DNA from: Treponema sp. UBA4328
GTDB taxonomy: Bacteria > Spirochaetota > Spirochaetia > Treponematales > Treponemataceae
Direction of reading: 5' to 3'
Assembly: GCA_002394465.1 (NCBI GenBank)
Contig: DGTU01000013.1
Span: 1-5,271, forward strand
Length of the DNA: 5,271 nucleotides
Both the position numbers and the translations under genes were made by a program. Under the pieces are notes generated by a model. That model did not search any database. It had not been told where the DNA came from and saw only the letters and a list, made by a program, of their open reading frames with translations. This document shows positions 1-5,271 of this stretch, piece by piece. Positions within the stretch are counted from its first letter, which is position 1; the number at the start of each line of letters is the position of its first letter.

Positions 1-963
1 ATGCAGGTTATGGAAATGTACAAGCGGGGAATCACTGCACGACAGATGATGACCGCCGAGAATTTCAAGAACGCTCTTGCTGCTGACATGGCTCTGGGAT
101 GCTCTTCAAACACAATGCTCCATGTTCCTGCCATCATGCACGAAGCAGGGCTAGAGCTTGATCTTCACGAAGTAAACGAAATCTCTAACCGCACTCCGAA
201 CCTCTGCCACCTCGCTCCTGCAGGTCACACTTTCATGTGCGAGCTTGACGATGCTGGTGGAGTTCAGGCTGTTCTTGCAGAACTTGCAAAGAAAAACCTT
301 ATCAACACGAATCTTATCACGGCGACAGGAAAAACAATCGCTGAGAACATAAAGGGCGTACGAAACCGCAACCCGGAAATCCTCAGACCAATCGAAAATC
401 CGTTCTCGGACAACGGTGGTATCGCAATCCTGTTCGGAAACCTTGCTCCGAACGGAACTGTCGTAAAGCGCTCTGCCTGTGCAAAAGAGCTTATGCTTCA
501 CACAGGTCCGGCACGAGTCTTCAATGATGAAAGCGAGGCGATGGAAGCAGTTCAGAAGGCACAGATTCACCCGGGCGATGTTGTCGTAATCCGCTACGAA
601 GGTCCGAAAGGCGGTCCTGGTATGCGTGAAATGCTCGCTGTAACTGCGGCATTGGCTGGTCAGGGCCTGGACAGGCAGGTTGCTTTGATTACAGACGGAC
701 GATTCTCAGGAGCTACCCGTGGTGCTTCGCTCGGTCACTGTTCACCGGAAGCTGCTGTCGGAGGCCCGATTGCTCTGGTTCAGGAAGGCGACAAAATCAC
801 CCTCGACATCAACAATTACAAGATTCACCTTGATGTAAGCGATGAAGAACTTGCAAAACGAAAGGCCGCTTGGGTTGCACCGGAGCCAAAAGTTAAGACC
901 GGCTACCTTGCACGATATGCGAAACTCGTTTCTTCTGCTGACAAGGGAGCAATCTTACAGTAG
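1..963 (+). CDS. ilvD: Dihydroxy-acid dehydratase, C-terminal part (5' end outside window)
   Basis: IlvD dehydrates 2,3-dihydroxy-isovalerate and 2,3-dihydroxy-3-methylvalerate to the 2-keto acids that become valine and isoleucine; it is a cytoplasmic Fe-S enzyme. The 320 visible residues are colinear with the C-terminal part of the IlvD/Edd family. Visible landmarks are ALGCSSNT (31-38), RYEGPKGGPGM (198-208, with a conserved Glu expected to bind Mg2+), the family signature LITDGRFSGAT (229-239, Ser236 at the position of the proposed catalytic base) and GHCSPEAAVGGP (245-256). The family is usually about 550-570 residues, so roughly 235-250 N-terminal residues, including the usual cluster-binding cysteines, lie upstream. 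The ATG at base 1 is therefore an internal methionine, not the start. GHCSPEA has Cys where many homologues have Val or Ile. The related Edd and sugar-acid dehydratases are less likely given the close IlvD-type motifs and the nearby ilvB. The gene ends in TAG followed by a terminator. Confidence 0.95.
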   Translation: MQVMEMYKRGITARQMMTAENFKNALAADMALGCSSNTMLHVPAIMHEAGLELDLHEVNEISNRTPNLCHLAPAGHTFMCELDDAGGVQAVLAELAKKNLINTNLITATGKTIAENIKGVRNRNPEILRPIENPFSDNGGIAILFGNLAPNGTVVKRSACAKELMLHTGPARVFNDESEAMEAVQKAQIHPGDVVVIRYEGPKGGPGMREMLAVTAALAGQGLDRQVALITDGRFSGATRGASLGHCSPEAAVGGPIALVQEGDKITLDINNYKIHLDVSDEELAKRKAAWVAPEPKVKTGYLARYAKLVSSADKGAILQ

Positions 964-976
964 ATAAATACAACAT

Positions 977-1031
977 AAAGCACGTTTGTATAAAAAATGA
1001 TTTTTTTGTATAAAACGTGCTTTTTTATTTT
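977..1031 (+). terminator. Intrinsic terminator after ilvD
   Basis: An 11-bp perfect inverted repeat, AAAGCACGTTT (977-987) and AAACGTGCTTT (1013-1023), is followed by a T-rich tract (TTTTTTATTTT, 1021-1031). Inside the loop, an A-run (992-997) and a T-run (1001-1007) can pair further. It begins 14 bases after the ilvD stop codon and should end the ilvD transcript. Confidence 0.9.
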
Positions 1032-1038
1032 AAAGGTT

Positions 1039-1044
1039 TATAAT
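1039..1044 (+). promoter_or_regulatory. Candidate -10 box of the GGDEF gene
   Basis: A perfect TATAAT lies at 1039-1044, so transcription would be expected to begin around 1051, at or next to the A of the start codon. No good -35 is seen at 16-18 bases upstream; that space is filled by the ilvD terminator arm. An alternative is TTGTAT (986-991), 17 bases, then TATAAA (1009-1014), embedded in the terminator hairpin, which would give a 5' leader of about 30 bases. I cannot decide between the two from sequence alone. Confidence 0.45.
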
Positions 1045-1050
1045 TAGGGT

Positions 1051-2100
1051 ATGGATAAATCCCTGCTTGAAAAGATTGAACCTAAATTTGACTCACTGAC
1101 TGGTGTTTATGAGCGGTTTGCAATCGAGAATCTTGCGCGCAGGCTGCTGGAAGAAAAACATCCTTTTGCCCTTATTCTCGTAGACGGTGATAATTTCAAG
1201 AACGTGAATGACGGTTACGGCCACAAAGTCGGTGACCTTGTCATTCAGATCCTTGCTGACAAAATTAAATCTGCCTTTGAAGGAAAGGGTTTTGTCGGCC
1301 GTTTCGGCGGGGATGAGTTTATGGTTGTTCTTCCTGATGTCGTTGAATATGACGCAATCTGGAAAACCTGCAATGACATGCACGCAAAATTTGAAGAGTT
1401 TTCGGTTCCGGGTTATCCTGCAATTTTTGTTACGATTACGACGGGGCTTTCACGTTTTCCGAATGACGGTTCTTCCTATGATGAGCTTTTTGAAAAATCA
1501 GACAAGGCGCTTTACCGCGGCAAGCAGAAGGGAAGAAGCTGTTTTATAATTTATCTCGACGAAAAGCACAGGGACATTAAGATTCATTCAAGCAATGAGC
1601 CGAATGCAAATTCAATGCAGCAGCACAACACTGTATTCAACCTGATTGCAAGGTCTCAGAATCTCAGTGAATCAATTCCGTATCTGCTTCAGTTCTTTAC
1701 GACAACTTTGATGATTGATCATGTCGGCATTCAGGGAAAAGATTCCCTTTTGTTTTCAGAAGTTTATGCACTTTCCCGCGGAAGGAAGTTTTCGTATATC
1801 GACAACTCGCTGATTTCACTGAACGTAAACCGGACGACTGAGATTTTCTACATTAACGAAATCAAGCAGCTTGTCTCGCTTCATCAGGATGTGCTTGTAA
1901 AGAAATTTGAAGAACAGCAGATTGTCTCTGCATGTTACGTTGAAATTTCCTATGCCGGAAACTTTTACGGTTATCTGCGTGCTGATACGACGGCATGCTT
2001 CAGGATCTGGCAGCATACTGACATGGATCTTCTCCTGACTGCCGCAAAGGCAATAGCTATGTCCCTCTATTATCAGGGAAAAACTCTCGAAGAAATGTAG
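1051..2100 (+). CDS. GGDEF-domain protein, probable diguanylate cyclase with C-terminal GAF-like region
   Basis: This 349-residue protein is probably a soluble diguanylate cyclase that makes the second messenger c-di-GMP from two GTP. The GGDEF domain spans about residues 14-170: DSLTGVYERF (14-23), VDGDNFKNVND (44-54), GHKVGD (57-62), RFGGDEF (84-90) and SDKALYRGKQKGR (150-162). By comparison with PleD, the metal-binding Asp45, guanine-contacting Asn53 and Asp62, GGDEF acidic residues Asp88/Glu89, and Lys158/Arg162 are present, so activity is likely. The inhibitory RxxD site expected six residues before the first Gly of GGDEF is absent (EGKG at 77-80). Residues about 190-349 resemble a GAF-type sensory domain in their helix/strand pattern (for example FYGYLRADTT, 305-314), but this is tentative. 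I see no membrane segment or signal peptide. An in-frame TAG at 1045-1047 forces the start to be at 1051 or later, and the GGDEF domain begins soon after. No well-spaced Shine-Dalgarno is present: AGGG touches the ATG and AAAGG is 14 bases away. Confidence 0.92.
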   Translation: MDKSLLEKIEPKFDSLTGVYERFAIENLARRLLEEKHPFALILVDGDNFKNVNDGYGHKVGDLVIQILADKIKSAFEGKGFVGRFGGDEFMVVLPDVVEYDAIWKTCNDMHAKFEEFSVPGYPAIFVTITTGLSRFPNDGSSYDELFEKSDKALYRGKQKGRSCFIIYLDEKHRDIKIHSSNEPNANSMQQHNTVFNLIARSQNLSESIPYLLQFFTTTLMIDHVGIQGKDSLLFSEVYALSRGRKFSYIDNSLISLNVNRTTEIFYINEIKQLVSLHQDVLVKKFEEQQIVSACYVEISYAGNFYGYLRADTTACFRIWQHTDMDLLLTAAKAIAMSLYYQGKTLEEM

Positions 2101-2144
2101 GCCCATTGCCATCCGCGGGTTCTGATATTACTGCCGCATTTTAA

Positions 2145-2243
2145 GCGCAAGGGCATGAAGCGGTGCGGAGCAGCCTGCGCAGGCAGACCGTCCGTAGGTA
2201 AGCCGCGGAACGCCCGGCCCGCCCGTAAGGGCGGGATGCGCCC
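2145..2243. repeat. GC-rich structured intergenic element (possible dispersed repeat)
   Basis: By hand count only 26 of 99 bases are A or T, far from the flanking composition. Several pairings are visible: an outer stem AAGGGC (2149-2154) with GCCCTT (2240-2245), extended by AT with AT across a two-base bulge; the 12-base palindrome GCCTGCGCAGGC (2173-2184); GCGG (2160-2163) with CCGC (2203-2206); and a 7-bp hairpin CCCGCCC-GTAA-GGGCGGG (2218-2235). On the - strand it reads GGGCG, hairpin, CGGGC, TCCGC, a structured middle, then CCCTTGCGC. This layout resembles intergenic blocks I recall recurring in some Bacteroidota and other anaerobe genomes, but I cannot name a family, and only one copy is in the window. 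No convincing coding potential was seen. It could alternatively be a small RNA or simply an elaborate terminator region. Confidence 0.5.
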
Positions 2244-2250
2244 TTTTTTT
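2229..2250 (+). terminator. Intrinsic terminator after the GGDEF gene
   Basis: GGGCG (2229-2233), loop GGATG and CGCCC (2239-2243) are followed directly by seven T (2244-2250). The longer outer stem from AAGGGC (2149-2154) also ends at the same T-run, so two alternative folds can terminate here. It lies about 130 bases after the GGDEF stop codon and just before the ilvB promoter, separating the two transcripts. Confidence 0.75.
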
Positions 2251-2257
2251 CTTATTG

Positions 2258-2286
2258 TTGAATCAAGTCCCCAAAAACGCTAAAAT
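2258..2286 (+). promoter_or_regulatory. Predicted sigma70-type promoter for ilvB
   Basis: TTGAAT (2258-2263) and TAAAAT (2281-2286) are separated by exactly 17 bases, matching the housekeeping consensus at 4 of 6 and 5 of 6 positions. Transcription would start near 2293, giving a leader of about 28 bases before the ilvB ATG. It sits immediately after the preceding terminator's T-run. No T-box, leader peptide or other long attenuator would fit in so short a leader. Confidence 0.65.
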
Positions 2287-2316
2287 ATTTTCATTATCAA
2301 ATACTCACATTGGGGA
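2268..2316. repeat. 7-bp inverted repeat spanning ilvB promoter and ribosome binding site
   Basis: TCCCCAA (2268-2274) lies in the -35/-10 spacer, and its exact reverse complement TTGGGGA (2310-2316) contains the ilvB Shine-Dalgarno; the arms are 35 bases apart. A transcript starting near 2293 would lack the left arm, so the pairing could form only in RNA read through from upstream. It may equally be an operator pair or chance. Confidence 0.35.
2312..2316 (+). promoter_or_regulatory. ilvB ribosome binding site
   Basis: GGGGA ends four bases before the ATG at 2321. It supports that start over the in-frame TTG at 2255, which lies upstream of the predicted transcription start and has only a T-rich tract before it. 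Confidence 0.7.
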
Positions 2317-2320
2317 AATT

Positions 2321-4042
2321 ATGAAAATCAACGGCTCTCAGATCGTAATTGAATGCCTTGTAGAGCAGGGCGTAGATACTGTTTTCGGTTATCCTGGCGG
2401 AAACATCCTTAACATTTATGATGCACTTTATAAAAACTCAGACAGAATCAATCATATTTTGACGGCTCACGAACAGGCTGCCGCACACGCTGCTGACGGA
2501 TATGCCCGCACTACGGGAAAAGTCGGTGTATGTATGGCAACTTCGGGCCCGGGAGCTACGAACCTTGTAACGGGAATTGCAACTGCCTACATGGACAGTG
2601 TTCCTGTCGTTGCAATTACATGTAATGTCGGAACTCCGCTGCTCGGAAAAGATACTTTCCAGGAAATTGACATCACAGGAGTTACCCTCCCGATTACCAA
2701 GCATAATTTCATCGTAAAGGATGTAAATGATCTTGCAAAAACTTTCCGTGAAGCATTCATAATCGCAAAATCAGGCCGTCCGGGACCTGTCCTCATCGAT
2801 ATTCCGAAAGACGTTACGGCTAAAGAATGCGAGTTTGAGCCGCTCAAAAAAGGTGATGACGGCCTTAAGGAACTCATTTCTGAGAATGAGAATTTTTCAC
2901 GCGTTGTCACTGTAGCAGTTCCGTCTGATGAAGAAATCAAAAAGGCTGCTGAAATCATCAATAAATCTGAACGTCCTGTAATTTATGCAGGCGGCGGCGT
3001 TAAAATTTCCGGGGCAGAAAAAGAACTGCTTGAGTTTGCTGAGAAGGCACAGATTCCGGTTGCCGAGAGCCTTATGGGACGTGACGTTTTCCCGGCTTCT
3101 CATCCGCTTTGTACATGGATGGTCGGTATGCACGGAACAAGGGCAAGCAACATGGCCGTTACTGAAAGTGACCTCGTCCTTGCGCTCGGTTCACGTTTTT
3201 CTGACCGCGTAATCGGAAACCCTAAGACTTTTGCTGCAAATGCAATGATCCTTCACATCGACATCGACCCTGCTGAAATCAACAAGAATATTCCGGCACA
3301 GGAACAGCTCGTCGGTGACGTAAAGTCAATCCTCAAACGCCTGCTTCCGCTTATTAAAAAGCAGGATCACAAGGACTGGCTTAAGAAAGTTGATGAATGG
3401 AAAAAAGAAGTTCCTGCATGCTATTCAGAAGTCAAGCCGGATTCAATCAATCCTAAATTCCTGCTTGAAACTGTTCATAAATATGCCGGTGATGACGCAT
3501 ACATTACGACTGAAGTCGGACAGCACCAGATGTGGACAGCACAGTTCTATCCGTTCGGAAAACCGCGCCGTTTCGTAACTTCAGGCGGTCTTGGAACAAT
3601 GGGCTACGGAACAGGAGCTGCAATGGGAATTCAGGTCGGTCAGCCGAAAGCCCGTGTCGTTCACATTGCAGGTGACGGAAGTTTCCGCATGAACTGCAAT
3701 GAGCTGTGTACTATTGCACGCTACAACCTTCCGATCGTAATTGTTCTCGTAAACAACGGAACCCTCGGAAACGTACGCGTATGGCAGAAGCTTTTCTACG
3801 AAAAACGCTACAGCCACACAACCCTCGATTTCGGGCCTGACTGGCAGAAGCTCGCTGATGCATACGGAGTAGGCTATTACAAGGCACAGAACAACGCTGA
3901 GTTTGAGGAAGTCTTTAAGGAAGCATTCGACAGCAAAAAGCCGTGCATCGTAGATTCAGCCGTTGACATTGACGAGATGATTCTTCCGATGGCAATTCCT
4001 GGAAAACCAATCGACGACCAGATGATGAGCTGGGACAACTAA
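2321..4042 (+). CDS. ilvB: Acetolactate synthase, large (catalytic) subunit
   Basis: This enzyme condenses pyruvate with a second pyruvate or with 2-ketobutyrate, the first common step of valine/leucine and isoleucine synthesis, using thiamine diphosphate, Mg2+ and FAD. The 573-residue length is normal for the family. The N-terminal domain has GVDTVFGYPGG (17-27), catalytic Glu51 in AHEQAA and MATSGPGATNL (72-82). The central domain has the anabolic-type motif SRFSDRVIG (291-299). The C-terminal domain has the thiamine-diphosphate motif GDGSFRMN (451-458) through NN (478-479). Trp488, linked to 2-ketobutyrate preference, is kept, but its loop reads LGNVRVWQ (482-489) against the usual LGMVRQWQ. 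The ATG at 2321 fits the family N-terminus and follows GGGGA; a TTG at 2255 would add 22 atypical residues. The central motif argues against a catabolic AlsS. No ilvN regulatory subunit follows; metY begins 25 bases downstream and is probably co-transcribed. Confidence 0.95.
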   Translation: MKINGSQIVIECLVEQGVDTVFGYPGGNILNIYDALYKNSDRINHILTAHEQAAAHAADGYARTTGKVGVCMATSGPGATNLVTGIATAYMDSVPVVAITCNVGTPLLGKDTFQEIDITGVTLPITKHNFIVKDVNDLAKTFREAFIIAKSGRPGPVLIDIPKDVTAKECEFEPLKKGDDGLKELISENENFSRVVTVAVPSDEEIKKAAEIINKSERPVIYAGGGVKISGAEKELLEFAEKAQIPVAESLMGRDVFPASHPLCTWMVGMHGTRASNMAVTESDLVLALGSRFSDRVIGNPKTFAANAMILHIDIDPAEINKNIPAQEQLVGDVKSILKRLLPLIKKQDHKDWLKKVDEWKKEVPACYSEVKPDSINPKFLLETVHKYAGDDAYITTEVGQHQMWTAQFYPFGKPRRFVTSGGLGTMGYGTGAAMGIQVGQPKARVVHIAGDGSFRMNCNELCTIARYNLPIVIVLVNNGTLGNVRVWQKLFYEKRYSHTTLDFGPDWQKLADAYGVGYYKAQNNAEFEEVFKEAFDSKKPCIVDSAVDIDEMILPMAIPGKPIDDQMMSWDN

Positions 4043-4053
4043 ATACAATTTAA

Positions 4054-4060
4054 AGAAGGA
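4054..4060 (+). promoter_or_regulatory. metY ribosome binding site
   Basis: AGAAGGA lies seven bases before the ATG at 4068, in the 25-base gap after ilvB. There is no hairpin or promoter-like element in the gap, which supports co-transcription of ilvB and metY. This site fixes the start of the gene that runs off the window. Confidence 0.8.
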
Positions 4061-4067
4061 CGATAAA

Positions 4068-5271
4068 ATGAGACAGAATACAAAATGCATTCAGGCCGGA
4101 TACGTTCCTGGTAACGGAGAGCCGAGACAGATTCCCGTAATTCAGTCTACGACTTTCAAATATGATACAAGCGAAGACATGGGAAAACTTTTTGACCTTG
4201 AGGCAAGCGGCTATTTTTATACAAGGCTTCAGAATCCGACGAATGATTATGTTGCTGCAAAAATTGCTGCACTCGAAGGCGGAAAGGCTGCAATGCTTAC
4301 TTCAAGCGGACAGGCTGCAAATTTCTATGCACTCTTTAATATCTGTGAGTGCGGAAGTCATATCGTTGCTTCTTCTTCAATTTATGGCGGAACCTTTAAC
4401 CTTATTTCCGTTACGATGAAAAAAATGGGCATCGACGTTACTTTTGTTTCTCCGGATGCAACTGAAGCTGAACTTGATGCTGCATTCAAACCGAATACCC
4501 GCGCTATGTTCGGCGAGACAATTGCAAATCCTGCACTTACTGTTCTCGATATCGAACTTTTTGCAAAAGTTGCACATAAGCACGGTGTTCCTCTCATCGT
4601 AGACAATACTTTCCCGACTCCGGTTAACTGCCGCCCGATTGAATGGGGCGCTGATATCGTAACTCATTCAACTACAAAGTATATGGACGGACACGGAACT
4701 GCTGTCGGCGGTGCCATTATTGATGCCGGTAATTTTGACTGGATGGCTCACAAGGATAAATTTCCGGGGCTCTGTGAACCGGATGAAAGCTATCACGGAA
4801 TTACATACGCAGTTAAATTCGGAAAAGAAGGTGCATTCATAACCAAGGCTACGACTCAGCTCATGAGGGATCTCGGTTCAATTCAGTCGCCTCAGCATGC
4901 TTTTTACCTCAACCTCGGACTTGAAAGCCTTCATGTAAGGATGCCGCGCCACGTTGAAAATGCACAGGCTGTTGCGGAATTCCTTGAAAAGCATCCGAAA
5001 ATCGAAAAAGTTAATTATTCAGGACTTAAAAGCAGTAAATATTATGAACGCGCACAGAAGTATCTTCCGAACGGAGGCTGCGGCGTAATTTCGTTTGAAC
5101 TTAAAGGCGGAAGGGAAGCTGCAATGAAATTCATGAAGGCCCTTAAAGTCGCTTCAATCGAAACTCATGTTGCCGATGCACGTACCTGCTGCCTTAATCC
5201 TGCAACTTCCACACACCGCCAGATGAGCGATGAACAGCTTGCTGCTGCCGGAATTCCTGCCGGACTTGTAA
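4068..5271 (+). CDS. metY: O-acetylhomoserine sulfhydrylase (MetY type), 3' end outside window
   Basis: The reading frame stays open from the ATG at 4068 to the window edge: 401 codons plus one base. It begins MRQNTKCIQAGY and belongs to the Cys/Met-metabolism PLP enzymes (fold type I, cytoplasmic). MetY enzymes use O-acetylhomoserine and sulfide (or methanethiol) to make homocysteine (or methionine). Visible residues are Tyr51/Arg53 in YTRLQNPT (phosphate contact from the partner subunit), SSGQAA (79-84), Tyr106 in SSIYGGT (stacks on PLP), Asp179 in VDNTF (pyridine nitrogen) and the PLP lysine Lys204 in the signature DIVTHSTTKYMDGHG (196-210). Near the end, LNPATSTH (376-383) corresponds to the usual HPAS-TH segment with Asn377 in place of His. 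MetY proteins usually have about 425-430 residues, so roughly 25-30 are missing. The insertions and length favour MetY over cystathionine gamma-synthase or methionine gamma-lyase, but those relatives are not excluded. It is probably the second gene of an ilvB-metY operon. Confidence 0.92.
   Translation, partial: MRQNTKCIQAGYVPGNGEPRQIPVIQSTTFKYDTSEDMGKLFDLEASGYFYTRLQNPTNDYVAAKIAALEGGKAAMLTSSGQAANFYALFNICECGSHIVASSSIYGGTFNLISVTMKKMGIDVTFVSPDATEAELDAAFKPNTRAMFGETIANPALTVLDIELFAKVAHKHGVPLIVDNTFPTPVNCRPIEWGADIVTHSTTKYMDGHGTAVGGAIIDAGNFDWMAHKDKFPGLCEPDESYHGITYAVKFGKEGAFITKATTQLMRDLGSIQSPQHAFYLNLGLESLHVRMPRHVENAQAVAEFLEKHPKIEKVNYSGLKSSKYYERAQKYLPNGGCGVISFELKGGREAAMKFMKALKVASIETHVADARTCCLNPATSTHRQMSDEQLAAAGIPAGLV

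Noticed and set aside
1..3. ATG at base 1 as the real ilvD start
   Set aside because: The remaining 320 residues lack the N-terminal 235-250 residues of the family, including the expected Fe-S cysteines, so the frame continues upstream of the window.
151..570. Minus-strand open frame of 139 codons inside ilvD
   Set aside because: It is antisense to strongly conserved ilvD coding sequence, cysteine-rich and low in recognisable motifs; it is a shadow frame.
1208..1549. Plus-strand 113-codon frame inside the GGDEF gene, and minus-strand frames at 1093-1383 and 1816-2112
   Set aside because: The overlapping 1051-2100 frame carries the GGDEF catalytic motifs; these alternatives have no recognisable domain.
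2255..2320. In-frame TTG at 2255 as the ilvB start
   Set aside because: It has no Shine-Dalgarno, lies upstream of the predicted promoter elements' start point, and would add 22 residues not typical of IlvB; ATG 2321 has GGGGA and matches the family N-terminus.
2101..2320. T-box, tRNA or leader-peptide attenuator upstream of ilvB
   Set aside because: No T-box consensus, no tRNA cloverleaf and no short frame rich in Leu/Val/Ile codons is visible, and the predicted leader is only about 28 bases.
2587..2961. Minus-strand open frame of 124 codons inside ilvB (and the shorter ones at 2438-2704, 2897-3133 and 3581-3817)
   Set aside because: They are antisense to conserved ilvB codons, show no family motif, and are explained by codon bias.
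4162..4667. Short open frames on both strands between 4162 and 4667
   Set aside because: They overlap the metY frame, which contains the full set of PLP-enzyme motifs; they are shadows.
1..5271. CRISPR array, insertion sequence, integrase, toxin-antitoxin or defence genes
   Set aside because: No regularly spaced repeats, transposase-like proteins or terminal inverted repeats were found; all long coding space is metabolic or signalling.

Overview
The window carries four protein-coding genes, all on the + strand. In order they are the 3' part of ilvD (dihydroxy-acid dehydratase), a complete GGDEF-domain gene (probable diguanylate cyclase), a complete ilvB (acetolactate synthase large subunit), and most of an O-acetylhomoserine sulfhydrylase gene (metY) that runs off the right edge. 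The coding sequence is moderately AT-rich. Its codon choice and protein style remind me of an anaerobic gut or rumen bacterium, possibly a spirochaete of the Treponema type. That placement is an impression from memory, not a demonstrated assignment.

Layout: ilvD ends at 963 and is followed by a clear intrinsic terminator (977-1031). The GGDEF gene (1051-2100) begins only 20 bases after the T-run. It has no properly spaced Shine-Dalgarno sequence but a perfect TATAAT box 7 nt before its start codon, so it may be read from a leaderless or near-leaderless transcript. The 220 bases from 2101 to 2320 hold no gene. They contain a very GC-rich, highly structured island (2145-2243) ending in a second intrinsic terminator, then a good sigma70-type promoter for ilvB. 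ilvB (start chosen at 2321, not the upstream TTG) and metY (start 4068) are 25 bases apart, with no terminator between them and a strong ribosome binding site before metY, so they look like one operon.

How they fit together: IlvB and IlvD catalyse the first and third steps of valine/isoleucine synthesis. MetY makes homocysteine (or methionine) from O-acetylhomoserine, an aspartate-family branch that shares its homoserine precursor with isoleucine. The GGDEF gene is bracketed by its own terminator and candidate promoter and appears to be an independent signalling gene. No ilvN (acetolactate synthase regulatory subunit) follows ilvB in this window.

This is mainly a conserved metabolic neighbourhood, and I see no evidence of a new defence or mobile system. 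The most interesting items are the structured GC-rich intergenic element, the apparently leaderless GGDEF-first/GAF-like-second cyclase without an inhibitory site, and active-site loop substitutions in IlvB.
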